Notes: generated from the sequence alone by a model not told the origin. A stretch of DNA of 64,000 nucleotides from Aliarcobacter faecis (GCF_013201705.1 NZ_CP053837.1:1426001-1490000), one strand, 5' to 3'. Counted from the first letter of the stretch, positions 36,249 through 45,107 are shown. A program made the numbers and translations.

Positions 36249-36653
36249 TTAATCTTTTGTTATTTCAATAGTTCCAAATAGATTTGGAATATCCTCTTTT
36301 CCACTCTCTACACTTCCTAACTCAAAAAGTCCACTTCCTGTTCCAAAATCTTTATAAAACATAACAACATTTCCCCAAGGAGCATAATATGCTAAAGTTC
36401 CATTTTTAGCATTTGACATAGGTGTATTTGATGTTGAAAGTTTATTTGGTGGATAAAATATCTTCTCATTTGTACTATAATTTTCAACTTTTATTTTTAG
36501 TGGAAGTTGTGAATATAGCTCTTTTGAGGCTGTTGAGTTGTTTAGTTTAAAAACTACTGTATTGTTATTTGCTTTTACATATATTTTCATATCATTACTC
36601 CCATATAAATTTGAAAAAGCTAAAATAATTGCTATAAATATTGCTCTTTTCAT
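36249..36653 (-). CDS. Exported cyclophilin-like-fold protein
   Basis: This 134-residue protein has a Sec signal (MKRAIFIAIILAFSNLYGS). The body MKIYVKANNNTVVFKLNNS, then LPLKIKVENYSTNEKIFYPP and GTLAYYAPWGNVVMFYKDF matches the bacterial cyclophilin-like family (PF18050 type). That family has the cyclophilin barrel but no demonstrated prolyl-isomerase activity. It is the second gene of the AraC-regulated set, 20 bp after the cupin gene. Role unknown. Confidence 0.85.
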   Translation of the reverse strand: MKRAIFIAIILAFSNLYGSNDMKIYVKANNNTVVFKLNNSTASKELYSQLPLKIKVENYSTNEKIFYPPNKLSTSNTPMSNAKNGTLAYYAPWGNVVMFYKDFGTGSGLFELGSVESGKEDIPNLFGTIEITKD

Positions 36654-36673
36654 AAAGTTTTCCTTTTAAAATT

Positions 36674-37159
36674 TTATTCTTTTGCACCATTGTACTCATC
36701 ATCACTTACTTTTTTTGTAGTAAAATTTGCTAAACCATTTTGAGTATTTGGCAAGATATACATCTGTGTTACACTGCTATGTTTTGAAGCACCATGCCAA
36801 TGCAGTACATTTGGTGGACATTTTACAACATCACCTTTTTTCATTATTTCGATTTTTTTACCCTCTATTTGATGATAACCAACTCCGTCTAAAACGATAA
36901 TAATCTGCCCACTTGGATGAGAGTGCCAAACATTTCTTGCTCCTGCTTCAAACTTTTCAACTCCAACTGCTGTTGTGTAAATATCATCTTCTTCTACTAT
37001 CTTATTGTGATAAGATTTTCCAGTTATAATATCTTGTGATAACAACTCCCCCTTTTCAAAAATATCTTCATTTTTTTGATGATAACTACAAGCTGTAAAT
37101 ATAAAAGCTATACCTATGAAAAAAAGTTTTGGTAAATATTTGAATATATTTTTTTGCAT
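36674..37159 (-). CDS. Cupin-domain lipoprotein
   Basis: This 161-residue protein has a lipoprotein signal (FFIGIAFIFTACSYHQ, Cys about residue 24). A single cupin barrel follows with metal ligands in VWHSHPSGQIIIVLDGVGYHQ and PPNVLHWHGASKHSSV. Four His in this order usually bind Mn, Fe or Zn. It heads the cupin-cyclophilin-hydrolase-MFS operon. The 84-bp gap upstream contains an operator repeat matching that before the araC-type gene. Confidence 0.88.
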   Translation of the reverse strand: MQKNIFKYLPKLFFIGIAFIFTACSYHQKNEDIFEKGELLSQDIITGKSYHNKIVEEDDIYTTAVGVEKFEAGARNVWHSHPSGQIIIVLDGVGYHQIEGKKIEIMKKGDVVKCPPNVLHWHGASKHSSVTQMYILPNTQNGLANFTTKKVSDDEYNGAKE

Positions 37160-37225
37160 TTTTTTTCCTTTTTAAATTTTTACTTATTATAGACCAAAAA
37201 GAAATCTTACGACAATTCAATCCTG

Positions 37226-37252
37226 CAAAAAAAGTGTGAAATTCTACAAATT
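37226..37252 (-). promoter_or_regulatory. AraC-type operator before the cupin operon
   Basis: On the minus strand two half-sites of pattern TTTGNAGNAT lie 21 bp apart, two helical turns, in the same orientation; the outer one runs a few bases beyond this interval. The 27-bp core matches 38227-38253 at nearly all positions. It straddles the 3' end of the regulator gene and its downstream gap, just upstream of the cupin gene. Confidence 0.65.
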
Positions 37253-38149
37253 TTGAGTTTTTAGATAGTTTGCATGTTTTTTGGGACTCATTTTATACAT
37301 TTTTGAATAATCCTTACTAAATTGGCTAACACTTTCATATCCAACCATAATAGAAGTTGTCAAAACATCGATATTTTGCAAAGACAAAAGCATTTTTGCT
37401 TCTTGAAGTCTTAAGTTTTTTTGAAACTGTATTGGTGTCATTTGTGTAACAATTTTAAAATTATTGTACAAAGATGACTCACTTATTCCAACTTCATCTG
37501 CTAGTTCTTTTATATTTAATTTATCTGTAAAATTCTCTTTTATTTTAGAAATTACTTGCACTATTTTGTTTGAAATAGTGCTTTGCATAGAAAATTTACT
37601 TAAAAAATTTCCAGCTTTATCGTTTATCAAAATAAATAAAAGCTCTTTTATAATCAAAGATGAAAGATAGTCTATTTCTTCTTTTGGTTTATCCAAAAGC
37701 ATAATAAGTCGATAAATTGCATCAAATAATCTTTCGTTTAATTCATCAAAAAATAGCCCTTTTTCTACTTTTTTATTTTGCTTAAAGTTTGTGGGATTTG
37801 TGTTTTTCAAAACTTCATAAATATCTTCAAGTTTAAAATCAATTTTGTATGAAAGATAAGGTTTTTCTTCACTAGCTTCGATTATTTGCACTTTTGCAGG
37901 AAGATGAGTAGATGAAAGCAAGTATTCATTTTGCTCATAAGTATAAAGATTGTTTCCAAATCCAACTGCTTTTTTACCTTGCAAAATTGAACAAAAAGAT
38001 GGTTCATACTGGATATTTGAATTTTGAGTTTTTTTCTTTTCTAAATAAAAAGTCAAACTAGGAATTTGTGTCTTTATTTCGCCATTTTTTTGCCCATATT
38101 TTTTATATACAAATTCTAAAATCTGTAATCTTTGTTTTTCCATACTCAT
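37244..38149 (-). CDS. AraC-family transcriptional regulator (YqhC-like)
   Basis: This 301-residue regulator has an AraC_N-type sensor domain (about 20-180; YEPSFCSILQGKKAVGFGN, then PYLSYKIDF) and a C-terminal pair of helix-turn-helix motifs (about 205-300; LNIKELADEVGISESSLYNN and ILTTSIMVGYESVSQFSKDY in outline). It closely follows the layout of YqhC, which activates the aldehyde reductase yqhD. The genes downstream include a YqhD-like dehydrogenase. Twin operator repeats before this gene and before the cupin operon indicate autoregulation plus activation of the operon. Confidence 0.92.
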   Translation of the reverse strand: MSMEKQRLQILEFVYKKYGQKNGEIKTQIPSLTFYLEKKKTQNSNIQYEPSFCSILQGKKAVGFGNNLYTYEQNEYLLSSTHLPAKVQIIEASEEKPYLSYKIDFKLEDIYEVLKNTNPTNFKQNKKVEKGLFFDELNERLFDAIYRLIMLLDKPKEEIDYLSSLIIKELLFILINDKAGNFLSKFSMQSTISNKIVQVISKIKENFTDKLNIKELADEVGISESSLYNNFKIVTQMTPIQFQKNLRLQEAKMLLSLQNIDVLTTSIMVGYESVSQFSKDYSKMYKMSPKKHANYLKTQNL

Positions 38150-38226
38150 AAATTTGCCTTTTAAACCTTTATTTAAAAATAGCTTGATTCTACAATAAAT
38201 TAATCTTTTTAAAAAGCAATATTCTA

Positions 38227-38253
38227 CAAAAAAAGTGTGAAATACTCCAAATT
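38227..38253 (-). promoter_or_regulatory. AraC-type operator before the regulator gene
   Basis: This copy matches 37226-37252, with minus-strand half-sites TTTGGAGTAT and TTTGTAGAAT 21 bp apart. It lies about 78 bp before the regulator start, in the 181-bp gap shared with the divergent PatB-like gene. Confidence 0.65.
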
Positions 38254-38330
38254 CTAAATATTTATATATTTAGAAATCCTTATATAAATCATAATTTTGT
38301 ATAATAGAAACTATTTAAAAGGAATATATT

Positions 38331-39497
38331 ATGAAATACAATTTTGACAAAATTATAAATAGAAAAAATACAAATAGCTCAAAATGGGATACAACAAAAG
38401 ATGGTGTTTTACCTATGTGGGTAGCAGATATGGATTTTGAAGTAGCTCCAGTAATAGTTGAAAATATTATAAAAAAAGCCCAACATTCAGTTTTTGGATA
38501 TAGCATAATTCCAAAAGAGTATTATGAAGCCGAAATAAACTGGTGGAAAAAAAGGTATGACTTTATCATTAAAAAAGAGTGGATTGAGCCAACTATAGGG
38601 GTAATACCATCTTTAAGTTCAATAATTCAAACCTTTTGTAAAAAAGATGATAAAGTTTTAATACAATCTCCTGTTTATCACTATTTTAATATCACTATAG
38701 AAAGAAATGATATTGAAATTGTAACAAATAATTTAATCTATGAAAATAACTCCTATAAAATAGACTTTGAAGATTTTGAGAAAAAAGTAAAAGATGAAAA
38801 AGTAAAGCTTTTTATATTATGTAACCCTCACAATCCAGTAGGAAGAGTTTGGGGTAAAAATGAACTACAAAAAATGGGAGAGATTTGTATAAAAAATGGA
38901 GTACTTATAGTAAGTGATGAGATACATAGAGATTTAGTTTTTAAAGGTTTTTCCCACACTCCATTTGCTTCAATTTCTGAAGAGTTTTTGCAAAACTCTA
39001 TTACTTGTACTTCTGCTACAAAAACTTTTAATATTGCTGGTTTAAAAGCTTCAAATATTATAGTTGCAAATCAAGATTTAAGAGTAAAACTAAATAGTTT
39101 TTTAACTAAAAATGAGATAAAAAGCCTAAACATTTTTGGTATAGACACTACTATTACTGCTTATGAAAATTGTGAAGATTGGTTAGATGAACTTTTAGTC
39201 TATCTTGAAAGAAATAGAGATTTTTTAACAGACTTTATAGAAAAAAATATTCCTGAGTTAAAAGTTATAAAAGCTGAAGCCACTTATCTTTTGTGGATTG
39301 ATATAAAAGAGCTAAATATTGACTCTATAAAGTTTACAAAAAGATTAGAAGAGTTAGGAAAATTAAGAGTTATAGCAGGAGCTACTTTTGGAGAAAATGC
39401 AGATAATTTTATAAGAATAAATATTGCTTGTCCTTTTGAAACTTTAAAAGATGGTTTAAATAGATTGAAAGATGGAGTTAATAAGATAAAAGAATGA
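38331..39497 (+). CDS. PatB/MalY-family PLP aminotransferase (cystathionine beta-lyase type)
   Basis: This 388-residue fold-type I PLP enzyme begins NFDKIINRKNTNSSKWD, as in MalY/PatB. It has MWVADMDFEVAPVI, LCNPHNPVGRVWGKNEL, VSDEIHRDLVFKG and the PLP lysine in TSATKTFNIAGLK. Members cleave cystathionine or cysteine to release ammonia, pyruvate and a thiol. Start ATG 38331 follows AAAGGA. It is divergent from the AraC regulator, so shared control is possible. It ends 1 bp before a strong terminator. Confidence 0.93.
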   Translation: MKYNFDKIINRKNTNSSKWDTTKDGVLPMWVADMDFEVAPVIVENIIKKAQHSVFGYSIIPKEYYEAEINWWKKRYDFIIKKEWIEPTIGVIPSLSSIIQTFCKKDDKVLIQSPVYHYFNITIERNDIEIVTNNLIYENNSYKIDFEDFEKKVKDEKVKLFILCNPHNPVGRVWGKNELQKMGEICIKNGVLIVSDEIHRDLVFKGFSHTPFASISEEFLQNSITCTSATKTFNIAGLKASNIIVANQDLRVKLNSFLTKNEIKSLNIFGIDTTITAYENCEDWLDELLVYLERNRDFLTDFIEKNIPELKVIKAEATYLLWIDIKELNIDSIKFTKRLEELGKLRVIAGATFGENADNFIRINIACPFETLKDGLNRLKDGVNKIKE

Positions 39498-39535
39498 TAG
39501 TTTTAGACAATTAATTTATTAATTGTCTAAAACTA
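39498..39535. terminator. Bidirectional terminator after the PatB-like gene
   Basis: A perfect 17-bp inverted repeat begins TAGTTTTAGACAATTAA and has a 4-nt loop. It sits between two convergent genes, with A/T runs inside the stem. Confidence 0.85.
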
Positions 39536-39552
39536 ATCTATAAGTAAAAAGA

Positions 39553-40155
39553 TTATTTTGAATCTTGCCCTCCACTAAACATTTCACTAATAAGACCTTT
39601 ATCACTACTTATTTCAGCTTTTATAACTCCAAAAATATGAGTAAAAACAAAAAATAGAAAAAACCAAAAAGAGTAAGCATGAAGCTCTTTTACCAGTTTT
39701 AAACTCTCTTTTGTAAGATTCAAATCATCTTTAAAAAACATAATAACACCACTAATACATACATAAAAAGTGATAATGTAAAAAATAAAATGGGTAAAAT
39801 TAACAATTTTTATATGAGTATTAGTTTTCTCTTTCAATTTAGAAAGTGGATTATTTTCCATATTTATAAAAAAAGCATAAAATCTAAGAATCAATAAAAA
39901 AACTAACATGAAACCAAAAATATAGTGCCAATTCCACATAGTTTCTCTTAACATTTTTGCTAAAACAACTGATTTTTCATTACTTATTTCTAATCCAAAC
40001 TCTAAAAGTTTATTTTTTATTAAAAGAGCATTATTTGTCTTATCAAACCAAGTTTCCCTAAAAATATATGTAAACATAAGTCCAAAAATTGCAATAAAAT
40101 TAAACCAATGCCAAACTCTTAAATTCAAACTTTTTTTACTATTAAAGTAACCCAT
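39553..40155 (-). CDS. Membrane-bound b-type cytochrome
   Basis: This 200-residue four-helix membrane protein is of the cytochrome b561/hydrogenase-b type. Candidate heme histidines are in LRVWHWFNFIAI, MWNWHYIFGFMLV, FTHFIFYIITF and LHAYSFWFFLFFVFTHIFG. It probably passes electrons between a periplasmic or cytosolic partner and quinone. No partner gene is adjacent. The C-terminus is short and soluble (LISEMFSGGQDSK). Confidence 0.88.
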   Translation of the reverse strand: MGYFNSKKSLNLRVWHWFNFIAIFGLMFTYIFRETWFDKTNNALLIKNKLLEFGLEISNEKSVVLAKMLRETMWNWHYIFGFMLVFLLILRFYAFFINMENNPLSKLKEKTNTHIKIVNFTHFIFYIITFYVCISGVIMFFKDDLNLTKESLKLVKELHAYSFWFFLFFVFTHIFGVIKAEISSDKGLISEMFSGGQDSK

Positions 40156-40252
40156 TGCATAACCTTTTTTTTAGTATTGAGAAAATCTTACTCCTATTTT
40201 ATTAAGGAAATATTAATTTTCAATGTATAAAAACTACTAAATCTTTTATCAG

Positions 40253-41017
40253 CTAACTACTTTTTTCAAAAATATCTTTTAATTCATACTCTTTTTTAAA
40301 TTCTAAGCAAAAATCTATAAAGATTTGGAAATAAAAATCTACTTCATCTTTATCATACCCAGCAAGTGAAATTACAACCTTTCTCTCATTTCCAATAATT
40401 TTTGGTAAAGATGAAAAATCAAGATGATGTGGAATTCTTTTCATACTATCTATCAAATCATTTTCACTACTATTTATAGTGATTGTTTTTCTATATTTTG
40501 AGATATTTTTAGGATAGAGTTTATCTAAAGCTTCTATTACCATACTTTGACTCATAGAGGGAAATCCTGGAGTAAAGAAAAATCTATCTTCTAAATAAAA
40601 TCCTGCTACATTATTTACAATATTTTTAAGAAGTTTTGCATCTAAAGGTAAATATGCCATATTTACTCTATGAGGATAAGCTTCTTTCTTAAACTCTTCT
40701 ATTATTCTTTGTTTAGCATCTTCATGAAACTCCATATTACCATTTGTAAAAGCTTTTGCTGCTACAACTCTTGTAAAATCATCAGGTGTTGCACCAATTC
40801 CACCAAAACAGAACATTACAGAGTTTTCATCAGATTTTATAAGATTAAAAATATTTAATATAAGTTCAGGATCATCTTCAATTATAAAAGAGGCTTTATG
40901 CTCCCAACCACGATTTAAAAGTTCTTTATTTAAAAAAGAGAAGTGAGCATCTTTTCTACGCCCATTAAGAATCTCTGTTCCAATAATAACACTATAAAAA
41001 TTTATCTTTTTATTCAT
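40253..41017 (-). CDS. CinA-like molybdopterin-binding domain protein
   Basis: This 254-residue cytosolic protein has the MoaB/Mog-like fold of the CinA N-terminus. VIIGTEILNGRRKDAHFSFL and MFCFGGIGATPDDFTRVVAA hold the GGxGxTxDD signature, and FFFTPGFPSMSQSMV is also typical. The C-terminal amidohydrolase part of full CinA (about 410 residues) is absent. Such stand-alone domains are annotated as competence/damage-inducible protein A without proven function. It lies 16 bp after the short adenylate kinase gene. Confidence 0.88.
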   Translation of the reverse strand: MNKKINFYSVIIGTEILNGRRKDAHFSFLNKELLNRGWEHKASFIIEDDPELILNIFNLIKSDENSVMFCFGGIGATPDDFTRVVAAKAFTNGNMEFHEDAKQRIIEEFKKEAYPHRVNMAYLPLDAKLLKNIVNNVAGFYLEDRFFFTPGFPSMSQSMVIEALDKLYPKNISKYRKTITINSSENDLIDSMKRIPHHLDFSSLPKIIGNERKVVISLAGYDKDEVDFYFQIFIDFCLEFKKEYELKDIFEKSS

Positions 41018-41033
41018 ATTTTAATTTACTATA

Positions 41034-41603
41034 TTAAATTTTTGATTGTATAAAACTATCCATATCATCTACAATCTCTTGGATAGCTCTTTCACCATTT
41101 ATTTTTTTAAGAAGATTTTTTTCTTCATAAAACTCTTGGATATTCTTTAATGGTTCAGTATAAACCTTCATTCTATTATTAAATACTTCAACATTATCAT
41201 CTGCACCTCTTGAACGTCCTATTACTCTATCTCTTGCAACTTCTTCACTTACAACTACTTCAATACAACTTACAAGTTCTACTTCTTTCTCATTTTTTAA
41301 ATACTTATCAAGTTCACTCATTTGTTCAATACTTCTTGGATAACCATCAATTATTATCGTATTTGTTGGTGCATTTTTAATAGCAATTAAAATCGTCTCA
41401 ATAGCAATATCAATAGGAACAATGTTTCCAGCTTTTATAAAAGTATCAATTATTTGTCCTCTTTGGCTTCCACTTGCAACTTCAGCTCTAAACATATCTC
41501 CAGTTGAATAGTGTGTAATATTTTCATGTTTTTTTGCTATAAGCTCTGCATCTGTTGTTTTTCCACTTCCAGGAGCACCAATGATTAAAAATAGTTTCTT
41601 CAT
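41034..41603 (-). CDS. adk: Adenylate kinase, short Campylobacter type
   Basis: This 189-residue enzyme interconverts ATP + AMP and 2 ADP. It has the P-loop [19 protein letters not shown], the AMP-binding [32 protein letters not shown], and [20 protein letters not shown]. The usual LID insert between RVIGR and RGADDN is missing, as in Campylobacter jejuni Adk, which it resembles closely. ATG 41603 follows AAAAGGAA, which is buried in the 13-bp hairpin described at 41611-41641. It is divergent from a second, long-form adenylate kinase. Confidence 0.94.
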   Translation of the reverse strand: MKKLFLIIGAPGSGKTTDAELIAKKHENITHYSTGDMFRAEVASGSQRGQIIDTFIKAGNIVPIDIAIETILIAIKNAPTNTIIIDGYPRSIEQMSELDKYLKNEKEVELVSCIEVVVSEEVARDRVIGRSRGADDNVEVFNNRMKVYTEPLKNIQEFYEEKNLLKKINGERAIQEIVDDMDSFIQSKI

Positions 41604-41610
41604 ATATAAT

Positions 41611-41642
41611 TTCCTTTTAAATAGTTCCTATTTAAAAGGAAC
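41611..41642 (-). promoter_or_regulatory. Hairpin that can hide the ribosome-binding site of the short adk
   Basis: The perfect 13-bp inverted repeat TTCCTTTTAAATA / TATTTAAAAGGAA (41611-41623 and 41629-41641) has a 5-nt loop. On the minus-strand mRNA the 3' arm contains AAAAGGAA, 7 nt before the ATG. An alternative shorter stem, GTTCCT / AGGAAC (41624-41629 and 41637-41642), uses part of the same sequence and would leave the site open. Two exclusive folds suggest translational control; this is inferred. Confidence 0.55.
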
Positions 41643-41656
41643 CGTTTCTTTTATTA

Positions 41657-41750
41657 CTACTTTTTAATGGAATTTGTACAAAATTCCTAAAAGTAGCTTG
41701 TTCTTTAGAACTCTCTTTGCGAAAACTCTAAAGGGCTTCAAGAATGAAGC
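41657..41750. other. Structured spacer with three further hairpins
   Basis: Three inverted repeats follow in a row. They are CTACTTTT...AAAAGTAG (41657-41664 / 41689-41696) enclosing GGAATTT / AAATTCC, then CTTTAGA / TCTAAAG (41703-41709 / 41727-41733), then GCTTCA / TGAAGC (41735-41740 / 41745-41750). No ORF is present. The density of pairing suggests a structured leader or small RNA, on either strand. Confidence 0.45.
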
Positions 41751-41869
41751 TTTAAAATTTAAGGTTTTATTGTATCAAAAATCTTTTAAATTCTTAATCT
41801 ACAATTTAAAACTTATCTACTATTAAAAGCTTTTTTTATACAATAAACCAAAAAAATTAAGGATAAAAT

Positions 41870-42511
41870 ATGAATTTAATGCTATTTGGAGCACCAGGAG
41901 CTGGAAAAGGAACTCAAGCAAAGTTCTTAATCGAAAAATACAATATTCCACAAATCTCAACTGGAGATATTTTAAGAGCTGCTATTGTAGATAAAACAGC
42001 TATGGGAATGGAAGCAAAAAAATTTATGGATGCTGGGCAACTAGTTCCTGATTCTACTATTATTGGTATTATAAAAGATAGACTTGCAGAATCTGACTGT
42101 AGAAATGGTTTTATTCTTGATGGTTTTCCAAGAACTTTAGCACAAGCAGAAGCTTTAAATGAACTTATGGAAAATATGAAAATCAAACTTGATAAAGTAA
42201 TCTCTTTAAATGTTCCAGATGAATTAATAGTTGGAAGAATAACAGGAAGAAGAGTTTGTTCAAAATGTGGAGCTTCTTTTCATGTAGAGTTTAATCCATC
42301 AAAAAAAGAAAATGTATGTGATTATTGTGAAGCAGAATTAATTATAAGAAAAGATGACAATGAGCAAACAGTAAAAAGTAGGCTTGAAGCATACCATACA
42401 CAAACTTCTCCACTAATTAACTTTTATACTAAGATGAATCTATTTATAGAGCTTGATGGAACAAAAGAGGTAAATGAAGTTACAAAAGATATGATAAAAG
42501 CTCTTTTATAA
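41870..42511 (+). CDS. adk: Adenylate kinase, long zinc-LID type
   Basis: This 213-residue canonical bacterial adenylate kinase has the P-loop MLFGAPGAGKGTQAKFLIEK, the AMP site STGDILRAA, FILDGFPRTLAQAEAL, and a full LID domain (about 123-160). The LID binds zinc through Cys pairs in CSKCGASF and CDYCEAEL. This form differs from the short enzyme encoded divergently 266 bp away, so the cell has two non-orthologous types. ATG 41870 follows AAGGA. A terminator lies immediately downstream. Confidence 0.94.
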   Translation: MNLMLFGAPGAGKGTQAKFLIEKYNIPQISTGDILRAAIVDKTAMGMEAKKFMDAGQLVPDSTIIGIIKDRLAESDCRNGFILDGFPRTLAQAEALNELMENMKIKLDKVISLNVPDELIVGRITGRRVCSKCGASFHVEFNPSKKENVCDYCEAELIIRKDDNEQTVKSRLEAYHTQTSPLINFYTKMNLFIELDGTKEVNEVTKDMIKALL

Positions 42512-42517
42512 ATTTTT

Positions 42518-42546
42518 AAAAAGTAACCATTTTATGGCTACTTTTT
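42518..42546 (+). terminator. Terminator after long-form adk
   Basis: The stem AAAAAGTA-x-CCAT / ATGG-x-TACTTTTT has a 3-nt loop, one internal mismatch and a T-rich 3' arm. It can also act on the convergent Cache-CheW gene. Confidence 0.75.
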
Positions 42547-42551
42547 ATATT

Positions 42552-45107
42552 TTAAACTTTTTTTGTAAAATTATCATCTAATTTCTTAATATCTAAAAGC
42601 ATAGCAACTTTTGACTCTTTAATATCATCTGAATCTTTTATCTCAACTAAACTCTCTATCAAAGTTCCACTCCCTAAAAAGTGATTTTGTATATGCTGAA
42701 TTGATTTTTCTTCTACTGTACAAATAGTTTCAAGAGAAGTTACTAAAAGACCTACACAATGTTCTACATTATCCTTATCATACTCAACTAATATGATATT
42801 TGATAAAGCTTCATCTGTTATCTCTTCATGTATAAAATCTCTTATATCTAAGACTGATATTAGCCTCTCTTTATATAAAACCATACCTTTAAAATGATTT
42901 TTCTTATCAATATCTATTGATTTTTCCAACTCCTCAATTCCAATAGACTCTACTACATTTTTTGAATTTACTGCAAGAAGTTTTTTACCTAAATAAAAAG
43001 TTGCTAACTCTGTAGTGTTTCCTATAAAATCCTTTTTTTGAGAAGTTATAAATTTTGTTTTAGGTGGAACTAAAATAGTTTCCTCTTCAACTTTTCCAAT
43101 TAATATAAAAACAAAAGCTAAAACATCATTTTTATACTCTCTATATCCACTAGAACATTTAACTCCAACAGCATAATAACTCCCTCTAAACTCAACAATA
43201 CGGCTTAATTTTTCTCCAATATTTAATTTAAAAAAATCATCATCTAGTTCTAAATAAGAGTTTACTTCAAAATTTGTACTTGTTGTAGAGATAATTTGTT
43301 TATTTTTATCAGTAAAAAAGGCATAAACTCCTTTTTGCCTTACTCCATTGTTATCTTTTGGCAAAATTTCATCAAGCATTGTATAAAACTGTGATGAAGC
43401 ATCAAAAACCGTAGCAATTCCACCAATAGCACTCTTATTATTTTTTAAAGAAAAAATTGCACTACTATAAATATATGTTGAGTTGTTGTTATAAAGATTA
43501 GTTTTCTCAAACTTTGATACGCAATATTTTGAAGTATTATCTAAAAATAGAGTTTTTTCTACCCAATCTTGAGTTAAAATCTTTCCTATAAAAGAGTTAT
43601 ATTTCTCATTTGAAACAGCAATAACAATTCCATTTTTGTCAAATATTATCAAATTTGTATAAACTGTATATAAACTATTTATATAATTTAAACTTTCAGT
43701 TACTTTTCCGTCATTAAGCTTATTTTCCAAAACCTCTTTAAAATATGGGTTTAAAGCCCACCATCTACAATCATTTGCTCTTTCATAAAGATTTCTATCC
43801 ATAATATCAATAGCAAGTGAAGATAAGAACTCACAATCTTTTAATATTGAAGCTATTATTGTTAAATTTAAATTATCTAAAGATGAACTTGCTTTATTTC
43901 CTGTAACTCCTATCTCATTTAATAAAGCTCTTGAAAAGGCCCTATTTGTTGAGTTAAATTTACTTTGAATAATATTTCCATTCCAAATAACCCTTATTAA
44001 ATTATCTTGAATCTTTTTACTATTTTCAAAAACATCTTTTAACTCTTTTGAAAAGTGTTGTTCATTCTTAATCATAGAGTTAACAATTTTATCATCAATA
44101 CCAAAACCATCATATTTATCACTTAAAAAAGCATACTCAAGTGGTATCATAATATGAGCATACCATTTTGGTCCATAAAAGCCTTGATAACCAGTTGTTT
44201 GTGAACTCTTTGCAATATAGTCTCTTCCAGCAAATGATACAATTTTATACTTCTCATTTAAAATAATTGGTAATTTTACATCTAAATTTATATGTGCTTT
44301 ATCACTACTTGCTATTACATAACCATTTTCATCAAGTATAGTTAGACACTCTTTATTTTTAGGATTTACTAAGTTATTAAAAATAACTTTCATCTCATCT
44401 TTAAATCTAAAACAAAGAGCTAAAACTCCTAAATTCTCAATACTATTTTCTTTTGTAACTTTATATGAATATACTAAAGATTGTTTATATTTTGGGATAA
44501 AATCGTGGTATTGATAGCTCTCAATATAATCTTCATTTGTATTTAAAACTTTTTGAATAAAAGACAAATCAACTTTTTCTATATCAGTATCTTCATTTAA
44601 CCTTACAACAACTCTTCCTTTTGTATCAAATAGAACAATATCAAAATATACAGAGTATTTAGAGATATACTCTTTAAATCTTTTTTGAATATTTTGTTTT
44701 AAAATTAAACTGTTTTCATCATATTTTGAAACAAAACTCTCTAAAAAAGATCTAATATCATCATCCGTTGCTAAAAATCCAATATCAGCTCTTCTTTCAA
44801 AAAGGTTTCTAATAAGTACATCAATAGATACTTGTGATTTAAAATTCATCTCTTGAGTGACTTTTTTAATTTGTTGGATAGATAAATGATTTAGTAGTGT
44901 TGAAGTAAGATTTAGAAAATTATCTTTTGTTTTTCCTATATCTATATTAATATCGCCAAGTTGTCCTAGAAGTGATAAAATATCCCAAGAAGAATTTAAA
45001 GTTCCTAATTCATCTTTATATCTATCAACATCTTCAATATATTTTATAATTGGGTATAACTCATTTTTTATATTTATACCCTTATAATTTATTGTTTCCT
45101 CTTTCAT
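42552..45107 (-). CDS. Cache-CheW fusion chemotaxis protein
   Basis: This 851-residue protein ends in a CheW domain (about 700-840; TELATFYLGKKLLAVNSKNV, then VLYKERLISVLDIRDF). The rest holds two Cache-like sensor modules, around SYQYHDFIPKYKQSLVYSYK to GFYGPKWYAHIMIPLEYAF, and around YTNLIIFDKNGIVIAVSNEK to FRGSYYAVGVKC. I see no membrane helix or signal peptide, so the whole protein should be cytosolic, unlike most Cache sensors. It lacks an MCP hairpin. It may couple an intracellular ligand to CheA directly. ATG 45107 follows AGGAG. Confidence 0.88.
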   Translation of the reverse strand: MKEETINYKGINIKNELYPIIKYIEDVDRYKDELGTLNSSWDILSLLGQLGDINIDIGKTKDNFLNLTSTLLNHLSIQQIKKVTQEMNFKSQVSIDVLIRNLFERRADIGFLATDDDIRSFLESFVSKYDENSLILKQNIQKRFKEYISKYSVYFDIVLFDTKGRVVVRLNEDTDIEKVDLSFIQKVLNTNEDYIESYQYHDFIPKYKQSLVYSYKVTKENSIENLGVLALCFRFKDEMKVIFNNLVNPKNKECLTILDENGYVIASSDKAHINLDVKLPIILNEKYKIVSFAGRDYIAKSSQTTGYQGFYGPKWYAHIMIPLEYAFLSDKYDGFGIDDKIVNSMIKNEQHFSKELKDVFENSKKIQDNLIRVIWNGNIIQSKFNSTNRAFSRALLNEIGVTGNKASSSLDNLNLTIIASILKDCEFLSSLAIDIMDRNLYERANDCRWWALNPYFKEVLENKLNDGKVTESLNYINSLYTVYTNLIIFDKNGIVIAVSNEKYNSFIGKILTQDWVEKTLFLDNTSKYCVSKFEKTNLYNNNSTYIYSSAIFSLKNNKSAIGGIATVFDASSQFYTMLDEILPKDNNGVRQKGVYAFFTDKNKQIISTTSTNFEVNSYLELDDDFFKLNIGEKLSRIVEFRGSYYAVGVKCSSGYREYKNDVLAFVFILIGKVEEETILVPPKTKFITSQKKDFIGNTTELATFYLGKKLLAVNSKNVVESIGIEELEKSIDIDKKNHFKGMVLYKERLISVLDIRDFIHEEITDEALSNIILVEYDKDNVEHCVGLLVTSLETICTVEEKSIQHIQNHFLGSGTLIESLVEIKDSDDIKESKVAMLLDIKKLDDNFTKKV

